Shown here piece after piece: positions 7,498-15,455 of a stretch of DNA of 64,000 nt. How positions within the stretch are numbered: position 1 is the stretch's first letter; every line of letters begins with the position of its first letter. The notes beneath the pieces are model-generated. The model saw only the letters and a list, made by a program, of their open reading frames with translations, was not told the origin of the DNA and did not search any database. The translations under genes were made by a program, and so were the position numbers. Location of the stretch: the NCBI RefSeq assembly GCF_000721495.1, contig NZ_JOHY01000031.1, forward strand, positions 1 to 64,000. The letters run 5' to 3'. This stretch comes from Streptomyces sp. NRRL F-5123 (GTDB taxonomy: Bacteria; Actinomycetota; Actinomycetes; Streptomycetales; Streptomycetaceae).

Positions 7498-8271
7498 TCA
7501 CAGGACCGCCGAGAGGAACGCGCGGGCGCGCTCGTGGCGGGGGGCGGCCAGGACGTCGGCGGGGGCGCCGGACTCGACGATCCGGCCGCCGTCGAGGAAG
7601 ACCACGGTGTCGGCGACCTTGCGGGCGAAGCCGATCTCGTGCGTGACGACGATCATCGTCATGCCGCTGAGCGCCAGGTCCTGCATGACGCCGAGCACCT
7701 CGCCGACCAGTTCGGGGTCGAGCGCGCTCGTCGGCTCGTCGAAGAGCAGCAGCCGCGGGTCCATGGCCAGGGCGCGGGCGATGGCCACCCGCTGCTGCTG
7801 GCCGCCGGACAGCTGCCGCGGGTACGCGCCCTCCCGGCCGCCCAGCCCGACACGGGCCAGCAGCTCGCGGGCCCGGTCGGCGGCCTGCGGGCGGGGGCTG
7901 CGGCGGACGGCGACGGGGGCCTCGGTGACGTTCTCCAGCACGGTCAGGTGCGGGAAGAGGTTGAACTGCTGGAAGACCATGCCCACTTGGGAACGCTGCC
8001 GGGTCACCGTACGCGGGGGCAGCTCGCGCAGCCGGGCGCCGTCCCGGCGGTAGCCGACGAGGTCGCCGGCGATCTCGACGAAGCCCGCGTCCGGCTTCTC
8101 CAGGTGGTTGACGCAGCGCAGCAGCGTGGACTTGCCGGAACCGGAGGGCCCCAGCAGCACGGTGACCTCGCCTTCCCGCACGTCGAGGTCGATGCCGTCC
8201 AGGACGGTGGTGCCGCCGAAGCTCTTGCGCAGCCCCCGCACCCGCACCAGCGGGTTTCCGCCGCCGGTCAC
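7498..8271 (-). CDS. ABC transporter ATP-binding protein (amino-acid type)
   Basis: This encodes 257 residues from a GTG at 8271 that overlaps the permease stop by 4 bases. Walker A (GPSGSGKST), a Q-loop region (VFQQFNLFPHLTVLENV), the signature LSGGQQQRVAIARAL and Walker B (LLLFDEPTSALD) are all intact, as is the switch His in VVTHE. The QFNLFPH segment is typical of the GlnQ/HisP branch. It powers uptake through the adjacent permease with the lipoprotein downstream. Confidence 0.93.
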   Translation of the reverse strand: MTGGGNPLVRVRGLRKSFGGTTVLDGIDLDVREGEVTVLLGPSGSGKSTLLRCVNHLEKPDAGFVEIAGDLVGYRRDGARLRELPPRTVTRQRSQVGMVFQQFNLFPHLTVLENVTEAPVAVRRSPRPQAADRARELLARVGLGGREGAYPRQLSGGQQQRVAIARALAMDPRLLLFDEPTSALDPELVGEVLGVMQDLALSGMTMIVVTHEIGFARKVADTVVFLDGGRIVESGAPADVLAAPRHERARAFLSAVL

Positions 8272-9419
8272 GACAGCCCCGCCAGGTCGGTCCTGGTCCG
8301 CCCGAAGAGCGGCAGGTTGGCGCGGGTGAGCTGCCAGAGCCCGCGTGCGGAGGGGCCGTTGCGAGCCAGGCCGTCGCGCCGCGAGCCGCGGGCGTAGTAC
8401 CGCTCGACGTAGAACTGCCCGATCGACAGCAGGGTGGTCAGGATGATGTACCAGACCGTCGCGACCAGCAGCAGCGGGATGATCAGGAAGTTCTGGTTGT
8501 AGATGAGCTGCGCGGAGTAGAGCAGGTCCTCGACGGCGATGACACTCACGATCGAGGTGGCCTTGAGCATGCCGATCAGCAGGTTGCCGGACGCGGGCAC
8601 GATCGCGGGCATCGCCTGCGGCAGCACGATCCGGCGGAAGATCCGCGCCTCGCCCAGGCCCAGCGCCTTGGCGGCCTCGCGCTGTCCGGGGTCGACGGCG
8701 AGGATGCCGCCGCGCACGATCTCGCTGCTGAACGCGGCCACGTCCAGGGTGAGTCCGACGTACGCGGCGAGGATGCCGCTGAAGAGGTGCGCGGTGCGGA
8801 AGTGCGCGAATTCGGGGCCGAAGGGCACGCCGAACGACAACCGCGGGTAGAGCGAGGCCAGTTCGAACCAGAAGAGCAGCTGCACGAGCGGCGGCACCGA
8901 GCGGATGAGCCACACGTAGCCGAAACTCACCGCGCGCAGCACGGGGTTGCCGGACAGCCGCATCGCGGCGACGGCGATGCCCAGCAGGTAGCCGCTGGTC
9001 ATCACGGCGGCGGTGAGCCAGAGGGTGAGTTCCAGGCCGTGCAGGATGTTGTGGCTGAGGAAGTAGTCGCCGACGACGCCCCACTGGAAGCGCTTGTTGG
9101 CGACGACGGTGTGGCCCGCCATCGCGAGCAGGACGAGGAGCGCCGCGGCCGAGACCCACTGGCCGGGGTGGCGGAGCGGGACGAGCCGCGCGGCGAGCAG
9201 CTCCCGGTCGGTGGGCCGGTCGTCGAGGGCGGACAGCGACGGCGGGGGCTCCTCGGCGGGCGGCGGGTGGCCGGTGTCGGGGCCGCTCGCGGGGCCTTTC
9301 GCAAGACCTTTCGCGGGGCCCTTCACGGGGTCTTTCGCGAGGGAGGGCGGGTCCTCGGCGGGAGAGGGCGCGGACGCGGGCCTGTCGGTGGCGGGCGCGG
9401 GGGTGTCGTGCTGGGGCAT
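8268..9419 (-). CDS. ABC transporter permease (amino-acid type) with long N-terminal extension
   Basis: This encodes 383 residues from the ATG at 9419. Residues 1 to about 75 are a low-complexity, Pro/Ala/Lys-rich tail with repeats such as KGPAKGLAKGPASGP, absent from normal HisM-type permeases. The core follows with about five membrane helices and the conserved EAAKALGLGEARIFRRIVLPQAMPAIVPA loop (EAA motif) that contacts the ATPase. One permease gene is present, so it probably forms a homodimer. It is the first structural gene after the leader peptide at 9665-9796. Confidence 0.88.
   Translation of the reverse strand: MPQHDTPAPATDRPASAPSPAEDPPSLAKDPVKGPAKGLAKGPASGPDTGHPPPAEEPPPSLSALDDRPTDRELLAARLVPLRHPGQWVSAAALLVLLAMAGHTVVANKRFQWGVVGDYFLSHNILHGLELTLWLTAAVMTSGYLLGIAVAAMRLSGNPVLRAVSFGYVWLIRSVPPLVQLLFWFELASLYPRLSFGVPFGPEFAHFRTAHLFSGILAAYVGLTLDVAAFSSEIVRGGILAVDPGQREAAKALGLGEARIFRRIVLPQAMPAIVPASGNLLIGMLKATSIVSVIAVEDLLYSAQLIYNQNFLIIPLLLVATVWYIILTTLLSIGQFYVERYYARGSRRDGLARNGPSARGLWQLTRANLPLFGRTRTDLAGLS
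9291..9345 (-). repeat. in-gene tandem repeat in permease extension
   Basis: Imperfect 12-18-base units (TTTCGC followed by a G/A-rich block on the + strand) encode the KGPAKGLAKGP-like stretch of the permease N-terminus. It looks like slippage-driven expansion. Confidence 0.6.
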
Positions 9420-9664
9420 GGCGGGTCCCGTCTGGTCGGGAGCACGGCGGCGCCGGGCCGCGTACGGCGGTGTACGGGCGTGCGCACTGCCGGACGTGCG
9501 GCGGCGCGGGGCGGCGCGGGGCAGGAGGCGGGACGGCATCGCGGACGCGGGGCCGCCCGGGGAGCCGGGGAAGCCGGAAGGGGAACGGCCGGGTCAGTCG
9601 GCGGCGCCGTCAGGTACCGAGGCGCACACCGGTGAAATCGGCCGTGCGGAAGGGGAGTTGCGGC
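9420..9664 (-). other. leader-to-permease spacer, probable attenuation region
   Basis: This 245-base stretch between the leader peptide stop and the permease start has no gene I support. It is where translation-dependent structure would link leader decoding to downstream expression. I could not define exclusive stems by eye. Confidence 0.4.
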
Positions 9665-9796
9665 TCAGAGGGCCGGGCGGTCCACCGGACACAGGGCGCT
9701 GCTGACGCGGAGGAGGTCGACGTGCCGCCGCTCCACCCGGGCCGGGAAGGAGCCGCGGGGGTGCGTCGTGCGGTCGCGCTGCGCTGCGGCGGCCAT
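9665..9796 (-). CDS. Cys-type regulatory leader peptide of the transporter operon
   Basis: This 43-residue open frame starts at the ATG at 9796 with GGGGAAGG just upstream and ends at 9665. Its C-terminal half reads VERRHVDLLRVSSALC, followed by PVDRPAL. That is the pattern of the actinobacterial leader peptides found upstream of sulfur-uptake and cysteine genes, with one TGT Cys codon near the end. Such peptides sense Cys-tRNA supply: slow translation at the Cys codon exposes downstream expression signals. A matching promoter lies 67 bases upstream. Confidence 0.82.
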   Translation of the reverse strand: MAAAAQRDRTTHPRGSFPARVERRHVDLLRVSSALCPVDRPAL

Positions 9797-9862
9797 GGCC
9801 TTCCCCTCGCTCTCGTCTCGACGCGTATCGCCCCGTACGCCGTACAGGGCCTGTGGGCCAGC

Positions 9863-9891
9863 ACGTTAACCGGCGCCCGCCGTTCGGACAA
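9863..9891 (-). promoter_or_regulatory. promoter of the transporter arm
   Basis: On the minus strand TTGTCC (9891-9886) and TAACGT (9868-9863) are separated by 17 bases. The -35 box sits in GAAGGGGATTGTCC, almost identical to the sequence before the rightward promoter. The predicted start is about 60 bases before the leader ATG. Confidence 0.65.
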
Positions 9892-9953
9892 TCCCCTTCG
9901 CGGACACCGGAGTCGAGAAGCGACGCACGTCACGTGCAGCCGGAAGGGATTGT
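9888..9953. promoter_or_regulatory. paired inverted boxes shared by divergent promoters
   Basis: ACAATCCCCTTC (9888-9899) and GAAGGGATTGT (9943-9953) are inverted copies differing by one extra C, 43 bases apart, each overlapping one -35 element. They may bind a common regulator, or only reflect a common promoter ancestry. Confidence 0.6.
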
Positions 9954-9979
9954 GCGGGGCCGCGCGGCGGAGTTACGGT
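9950..9979 (+). promoter_or_regulatory. promoter of the monooxygenase arm
   Basis: TTGTGC (9950-9955) and TACGGT (9974-9979) are separated by 18 bases. The -35 box follows GGAAGGGA, mirroring the leftward promoter. Transcription would begin near 9986, about 105 bases before the leader ATG. Confidence 0.6.
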
Positions 9980-10090
9980 GCGATCGAGGGCCACGAGCGC
10001 CGCGGCCCCGTCGGGGTGCGGCGCGGGGCCGTACGGATGTGCACCGGACGCGGGCGCGAGGCCCGTCCGGGCGGGGAGGGAGGCGGGGCG

Positions 10091-10243
10091 ATGCGGTCCA
10101 GCCGGCGCACCCTGCACGCTCACGCCACGTGCTCCCGGCGCGCGCTGCCCGCGCTCGCCACGTACTCCCGGCGGCACATCGACCTCCAGCGCGTCGCCAC
10201 CGCCCTGTGTCCGGGCCTGGCGAACGGCCGTTCCGGGGCCTGA
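10091..10243 (+). CDS. Cys-type regulatory leader peptide of the monooxygenase operon
   Basis: This 50-residue open frame has the strong site GGGAGGGAGG before its ATG. Its C-terminal part reads YSRRHIDLQRVATALC then PGLANGRSGA, the same family as the leftward leader but only moderately alike in sequence, so the two probably diverged long ago. It has two Cys codons (TGC at residue 14, TGT in the conserved LC). An imperfect internal repeat, ATCSRR then ATYSRR, precedes the conserved core. It lies 222 bases before the first monooxygenase gene. I infer Cys-dependent attenuation. Confidence 0.85.
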   Translation: MRSSRRTLHAHATCSRRALPALATYSRRHIDLQRVATALCPGLANGRSGA

Positions 10244-10465
10244 CCACCGGACCGCCGCGCGACCGGCGCCGCCCGATCTCCGCGCCCGCGCCCGCCCCAC
10301 CCCCGCAGCACCCCGTTCCCGGCCCCGCACGGCCCGCCCCCGCACCCCGCGTACCCCGCACCGGCGCACCACGCGCCGCGCCGTACGCCCGTAGGCGGAA
10401 GCGGCCCGCGCCGCCGGTCCCCTCGCGATCCTCGCGCCCCTCCGAGCAGGAAGCGGTAGCCGCCC

Positions 10466-11674
10466 ATGCCCCGGAATCCCGCCCACCTCCACCTCGCCGC
10501 CGCCCTGGACGGCGCCGGCTGGCACCCCGCCGCCTGGCGCGAGCCCGGCGCGCGGCCCGCCGACCTCTTCCGGGCCGGCTACTGGGCCGACCTGGCCGCA
10601 CGCGCCGAGCGCGGCCTGCTGGACCTCGTCACCATCGAGGACTCGCTCGGCCCGCAGGCCTCCCCCCTCACCGGCCCCGACGACCGCACCGACCAGGTGC
10701 GCGGGCGGCTCGACGCGGTGCTCACCGCGGCCCGGATCGCGCCGCTGACCCGGCACCTGGGGCTGGTGCCGGCCGCGGTGGTCACCCACACCGAGCCCTT
10801 CCACCTGTCGAAGGCCGTCGCCACGCTGGACCACGTCAGCACCGGGCGGGCCGGCGTGCAGGTCAGGGTGTCGCTGCGGCCGGACGAGGCCGGGCACTTC
10901 GGGCGCCGCGAGGTGCCCCGCATCACCTCGGTCGAGGAGCTGGAGTCGCCCGCCGGACAGGCCCTCTTCCGCGAGCTGTTCGGGGAGGCGGCCGACGCGG
11001 TGGAGGTCGTGCGGCGGCTGTGGGACAGCTGGGAGGACGACGCGGTGATCCGCGACGTGGCGACCGGCCGCTTCGTGGACCGCGGCAAGCTGCACTACAT
11101 CGACTTCGCGGGCGACCACTTCAGCGTCAAGGGCCCCTCGATCACCCCGCGCCCGCCGCAGGGCCAGCCGATCGTGGCGGCGCTCGCGCACTCCGCCGAG
11201 CCCTTCCGGCTCGTCGGCACCTCCGCGGACCTGGGCTTCGTCACCCCGCACGACACCGCGCAGGCCGCCGCGACGGTCGCCGCGATCCGCACCGAGCAGG
11301 AGCGCGCCGGGCGCGGCGGCGAGACGGTGCACGTCTTCGGCGACCTGGTGGTCTTCCTGGACGCCGAGCCGGGGCGGGCCGCCGAGCGCCGGGCGCGCCT
11401 CGACGCGGCTCTCGACGCGCCCTACCGGAGCGACGCCCTGGTCTTCACCGGGACGCCCGCCGAACTCGCCGACGTGCTCCAGGACTTCGCCACCGCGGGG
11501 CTCACCGGCTTCCGGCTGCGCCCGGCCGAGCTGCCGTACGACCTGGACGCGATCACCGACGGCCTGGTCCCCGAACTGCAGCGGCGCGGCGTGTTCCGTA
11601 CGGAGTACGCGGCCGACACCCTGCGCGGCCTGCTCGGGCTGCCGCGCCCGGCGAGCCGCTACGCCGCCGTCTGA
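10466..11674 (+). CDS. LLM-class FMN-dependent monooxygenase 1
   Basis: This encodes 402 residues. It has luciferase-like TIM-barrel features: ERGLLDLVTIEDSLG near residue 50, HLSKAVATLDHVSTGRAGVQV (the conserved sLDhlSgGRa-type motif) and a C-terminal RTEYAADTLRGLLGL tail as in the NtaA/SnaA/DszA branch. Such enzymes take FMNH2 from a separate reductase and O2 to oxidise N- or S-containing compounds. It is the first structural gene after the Cys-type leader peptide, so the substrate is probably an organosulfur compound. No reductase gene is present in this operon. Confidence 0.87.
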   Translation: MPRNPAHLHLAAALDGAGWHPAAWREPGARPADLFRAGYWADLAARAERGLLDLVTIEDSLGPQASPLTGPDDRTDQVRGRLDAVLTAARIAPLTRHLGLVPAAVVTHTEPFHLSKAVATLDHVSTGRAGVQVRVSLRPDEAGHFGRREVPRITSVEELESPAGQALFRELFGEAADAVEVVRRLWDSWEDDAVIRDVATGRFVDRGKLHYIDFAGDHFSVKGPSITPRPPQGQPIVAALAHSAEPFRLVGTSADLGFVTPHDTAQAAATVAAIRTEQERAGRGGETVHVFGDLVVFLDAEPGRAAERRARLDAALDAPYRSDALVFTGTPAELADVLQDFATAGLTGFRLRPAELPYDLDAITDGLVPELQRRGVFRTEYAADTLRGLLGLPRPASRYAAV

Positions 11675-11725
11675 CCTCCGACCGCACGCCCACCGCCCGC
11701 ATCACCCCCTGGAGGGCCACCAGCC

Positions 11726-13138
11726 ATGAGCACCGCGCCCGGCAGCCGCACCGAATCCGGCAAGCCCCGCAAGCAGATCCACCTCGCCGTGCACTTCCCC
11801 GGCGTGAACAACACGACCGTGTGGAGCGACCCGGCGGCCGGCAGCCAGATCGACTTCGCCTCCTTCGTCCACCTCGCCCGGACCGCCGAACGCGCCAAGT
11901 TCGACTTCCTCTTCCTCGCCGAGGGCCTGCGGCTGCGCGAGCAGGCCGGGAAGATCTACGACCTGGACGTGGTGGGCCGCCCCGACACCTTCACGGTGCT
12001 GGCCGCGCTCGCCGCCGTCACCGACCGGCTCGGCCTGGCCGGCACGATCAACTCGACCTTCAACGAACCGTACGAGGTGGCACGGCAGTTCGCGTCCCTC
12101 GACCACCTCTCGGCGGGCCGCGCCGCCTGGAACGTCGTGACGTCCTGGGACGAGTTCACCGGCGAGAACTTCCGCCGCGGCGGCTACCTCGCCCGTAAGG
12201 ACCGCTACGCGCGGGCCTCGCAGTTCCTGACCGCCGTCACGGCGCTGCTGGATTCGTGGCGCGGGGACGAGGTCGCCGCCGACAAGGACTCCGGCACCTT
12301 CCTGCGCGACCCGGACGCCGGGCGGTTCGAGCACCGGGCCGACCAGTTCGACATCCGCGGGCGCTTCAACGTGCCGCGCAGCCCGCAGGGCCGGCCGGTG
12401 ATCTTCCAGGCGGGCGACTCCGACCAGGGCCGGGAGTTCGCGGCCTCCGGCGCCGACGCGATCTTCACCCGGCACGGCACCCTGGAAGCGGGCAAGGCCT
12501 TCTACGCCGACGTCAAGGGCCGGCTGGCGAAGTACGGCCGCTCGCCCGACGAGCTGCTGATCCTGCCGGGCGCCACCTTCGTGCTCGGCGACACCCCGGC
12601 CGACGCGGCCGAGAAGGCGGACGTCATCCGCCACCAGCAGGTCAGCGGCGCCACCGCGATCGCCTTCCTGGAGCGGGTCTGGAACCGCGACCTGAGCGGC
12701 TACGACCCCGAGGGCCCGCTGCCGGACGTCGAGCCCCTGTACGAGGGCGAGTTGATCGCCCTCGGACGCGCCGACGCGCGCGGCCAGGAGCTGCTGGAGA
12801 CCGTGACGCGGTGGCGGGAGACCGCCGAGCGCGACAAGCTCTCGATCCGCGAGCTGGTCATCGCCGAGACCGGCCGCCAGTCCTTCATCGGCACCCCGCA
12901 GCAAGTGGCCGCGCAGCTCGACGACTTCGTGCAGGCCGACGCGAGCGACGGCTTCATCCTCGTGCCGCACCTGATCCCCGGCGGCCTCGACGACTTCGCC
13001 GACACGGTGGTGCCGCTGCTCCAGGAGCGCGGGGTCTTCCGCACCGAGTACACCGGCGAGTCGCTGCGCGACCACCTGGGACTGCCGCCGCTGGCCCCCG
13101 CCCCGGGCGGCCTGCGGCAGGTGGGGGCGGCGTCGTGA
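11726..13138 (+). CDS. NtaA/SnaA/DszA-family FMN monooxygenase 2
   Basis: This encodes 470 residues, the usual length for the family. KQIHLAVHFPGVNNTTVW at the N-terminus, FDFLFLAEGLRLRE, TFNEPYEVARQFASLDHLS followed by GRAAWNVVTS, and QAGDSDQGREFAA are hallmarks of the NTA/pristinamycin/DszA group. Bacillus YtnJ and YxeK, used in S-alkylcysteine breakdown, are in the same group. The gene starts 51 bases after enzyme 1 and its stop overlaps the GTG of enzyme 3. Within this operon it is the best candidate for the main C-S or N-oxidising step. Confidence 0.9.
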   Translation: MSTAPGSRTESGKPRKQIHLAVHFPGVNNTTVWSDPAAGSQIDFASFVHLARTAERAKFDFLFLAEGLRLREQAGKIYDLDVVGRPDTFTVLAALAAVTDRLGLAGTINSTFNEPYEVARQFASLDHLSAGRAAWNVVTSWDEFTGENFRRGGYLARKDRYARASQFLTAVTALLDSWRGDEVAADKDSGTFLRDPDAGRFEHRADQFDIRGRFNVPRSPQGRPVIFQAGDSDQGREFAASGADAIFTRHGTLEAGKAFYADVKGRLAKYGRSPDELLILPGATFVLGDTPADAAEKADVIRHQQVSGATAIAFLERVWNRDLSGYDPEGPLPDVEPLYEGELIALGRADARGQELLETVTRWRETAERDKLSIRELVIAETGRQSFIGTPQQVAAQLDDFVQADASDGFILVPHLIPGGLDDFADTVVPLLQERGVFRTEYTGESLRDHLGLPPLAPAPGGLRQVGAAS

Positions 13139-14259
13139 AGTTCCTCGCCATCACCCTGATCGTGCACGCCCCGCACCCCGTCACCGGCGAGCTGAAGTCG
13201 ACCCAGGACCGCTTCCGCGAGGTGATCGGCAACGCCCTGCTGGCCGAGGAGCTGGGCTTCGACGGCTTCGGCGTGGGCGAGCGGCACGAGCGGCCCTTCA
13301 TCTCCTCCGCCCCGCCGGTGGTGCTCAGCCACCTGGCCGCCCTCACCTCCCGCATCCGGCTCTTCACCGCGGTGACGACGCTGAGCCTGCTGGACCCGGT
13401 GCGGGCGTACGAGGACTACGCCACGCTCGACCACCTGTCCGGCGGGCGGCTGGAGTTGATCGTCGGCAAGGGCAACGGCAGCGCGCAGCGCGAGCTCTTC
13501 CACGTCACGACCGACGACCAGTGGGCGCGCAACGCCGAGAGCTACGAGCTCTTCCGGCGGATCTGGCGCGAGCGCAGGATCACCGCGGAGCCGCGCTTCC
13601 GCCCCGCGCTGGCCGAGGCCGAGGTGTGGCCGGAGCCGTACCAGCAGCCGATCCGGATCTGGCACGGCAGCGCCACCAGCCGCGAGTCGGTGGACCTCGC
13701 GGCCCGCTACGGCGACCCGCTGTTCTCGGCGAACGTCACCAACCCCATCGAGCCGTACGCCGAGCTGGTCCGGTACTACCGGGAGCGCTGGGCGCACTAC
13801 GGGCACGACCCGGCGCTCGCCACGGTCGGCGCGGGGAGCGCGGGCTACTACGCCGCCCGTACGTCGCAGGAGGCCGTCGCCGCCTACCGGCCGGTGTTCG
13901 AGGGGCATCTGGCCTTCCAGAAGCGGCTTGGTGTCGAGCCGGTCTTCGCGACGCTGGAGGACTTCGTGGAGCGCAGCTCCGCGCTGATCGGCAGCCCGCA
14001 GCAGGTCATCGAGAAGGTGCACCGCTACCACGAGCAGTTCGGCCACACCGTGCTGCATCTGCACGCCGACGCGGGCGGTCTCACCGAGGCCCAGCACCGC
14101 GACGCACTGGAGCTCTTCCAGTCGGAGATCGCGCCCGTGCTGCGCAAGGAGATCCCCGACCCGCCGTGGCCCTGGGCCCCGGCCGGCCTCCCCGCGGACC
14201 CCGCCGCGCCCGCTGCTCCCCCGTCCCCCGACCACGCCGCCGCGGCCCCCGCCGCCTGA
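13135..14259 (+). CDS. LLM-class FMN-dependent monooxygenase 3
   Basis: This encodes 374 residues from a GTG overlapping the upstream stop by 4 bases. GFDGFGVGERHERPF, LTSRIRLFTAVTTLSLLDPVRAYEDYATLDHLSGGR and LIVGKGNG place it in the LLM superfamily. A C-terminal helical region is followed by a Pro/Ala-rich tail of about 30 residues not needed for the barrel. The overlap implies co-translation with enzyme 2. Substrate unknown; organosulfur oxidation is inferred from the leader peptide and neighbours. Confidence 0.88.
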   Translation: MKFLAITLIVHAPHPVTGELKSTQDRFREVIGNALLAEELGFDGFGVGERHERPFISSAPPVVLSHLAALTSRIRLFTAVTTLSLLDPVRAYEDYATLDHLSGGRLELIVGKGNGSAQRELFHVTTDDQWARNAESYELFRRIWRERRITAEPRFRPALAEAEVWPEPYQQPIRIWHGSATSRESVDLAARYGDPLFSANVTNPIEPYAELVRYYRERWAHYGHDPALATVGAGSAGYYAARTSQEAVAAYRPVFEGHLAFQKRLGVEPVFATLEDFVERSSALIGSPQQVIEKVHRYHEQFGHTVLHLHADAGGLTEAQHRDALELFQSEIAPVLRKEIPDPPWPWAPAGLPADPAAPAAPPSPDHAAAAPAA

Positions 14260-14278
14260 CCGACAAGGAGCGCCGCCC

Positions 14279-15418
14279 GTGGCACCCACCCCGCTCGCCG
14301 TCCTCGACCTCGTCCCGATCCCGTCCGGCTCGACCGCGCCCCAGGCGCTGCGCAACAGCATCGATCTCGCGCAGCGCACCGAGGAATTCGGCTACGCCCG
14401 TTACTGGTTCGCCGAACACCACCTCAACCCCGGGGTGGCCGGCACCTCCCCGGCGGTCGTGCTCGCCCTCACCGCGGCCGCGACCCGCACCATCCGGATC
14501 GGCTCGGGCGCGGTGCAGCTCGGGCACCGCACCGCGCTCTCGACCGTCGAGGAGTTCGGGCTGCTGGACGCCCTGCACCCGGGACGTTTCGACCTCGGCC
14601 TCGGCCGCTCGGGCACGCGCGGCAAGCCGGGCGAGGCGCCCAAGGTCGCGGTGGCGGCCGGCGGCGGCACCCCGGTCGTCGACGGCCGGACGCCCAACGG
14701 CCTGCGCATACCGGGCCGTTTCGCCCCCGCGAGCCTGCTCTCCTCGCCCCGCTTCGTGCTGCACCAGAAGCTGCTGACGCTGCCGGGCGCCGAACCCCAG
14801 CCCTACGACGAGCAGATCGCCGACATCCTCGCGCTGATCGCCGGGACGTACGTCAGCGCGGAGGGCGTGGCCGCGCACGTGGTGCCCGGCGAGGGCGCGG
14901 ACCTCCAGGTGTGGATACTCGGCAGCAGCGCGGGTGTCAGCGCGCAGACGGCGGGCGCGCAGGGCCTGCGGTTCGCGGCCAGCTACCACGTCAGCCCGGC
15001 CAGCGTACTGGAGGCGGTGGAGGGTTACCGCGCCGCCTTCGTGCCGTCCGCGGAGCTGGAGCGCCCGTACGTGAGCGTGTCGGCGGACGTGGTCGTGGCC
15101 GAGGACGAGGCGAAGGCACGGGAGTTGGCGGCCGGGTACGGGCTGTGGGTGCACAGCATCCGCACCGGCGCGGGCGCGATCCCCTTCCCCACCCCGGAGC
15201 AGGCGGCCGCGCACGTCTGGCAGCCGGAGGAGCGGGCGCTGGTCGCCGACCGGATCGAGACGCAGTTCGTCGGCAGCCCGCGCCAGGTCGCCGACCAGCT
15301 GGAGACGCTGCGCGACGCGACCGGCGCCGACGAGCTGATCGTCACCACCATCACCCACGACCACGCCGACCGCGTGCGGTCCTACGAGCTGCTCGCCGAG
15401 GAGTGGCAGCGCCGCTGA
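14279..15418 (+). CDS. MsnO8/YtmO-like LLM oxidoreductase 4
   Basis: This encodes 379 residues from a GTG at 14279 with AAGGAG upstream. The N-terminus LAVLDLVPIPSGSTAPQALRN, followed by YARYWFAEHH and IRIGSGAVQLGHRTALSTVEEFGLLDALHPGRFDLGLGRSG, fits the MsnO8-type branch that includes Bacillus YtmO, a member of the sulfur-regulated ytm operon. It follows enzyme 3 by 19 bases. As part of a four-enzyme set it may act on a different substrate or a successive step. Confidence 0.88.
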   Translation: MAPTPLAVLDLVPIPSGSTAPQALRNSIDLAQRTEEFGYARYWFAEHHLNPGVAGTSPAVVLALTAAATRTIRIGSGAVQLGHRTALSTVEEFGLLDALHPGRFDLGLGRSGTRGKPGEAPKVAVAAGGGTPVVDGRTPNGLRIPGRFAPASLLSSPRFVLHQKLLTLPGAEPQPYDEQIADILALIAGTYVSAEGVAAHVVPGEGADLQVWILGSSAGVSAQTAGAQGLRFAASYHVSPASVLEAVEGYRAAFVPSAELERPYVSVSADVVVAEDEAKARELAAGYGLWVHSIRTGAGAIPFPTPEQAAAHVWQPEERALVADRIETQFVGSPRQVADQLETLRDATGADELIVTTITHDHADRVRSYELLAEEWQRR

Positions 15419-15455
15419 CGAGCCCCCTCACCACCACGACGACGAGGAAGACACC

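Noticed and set aside
9610..9933. A 107-residue frame on the minus strand upstream of the transporter operon
   Set aside because: It overlaps the leader peptide in another frame, spans the promoter, and has no ribosome-binding site or domain. The leader reading frame explains the conserved sequence better.
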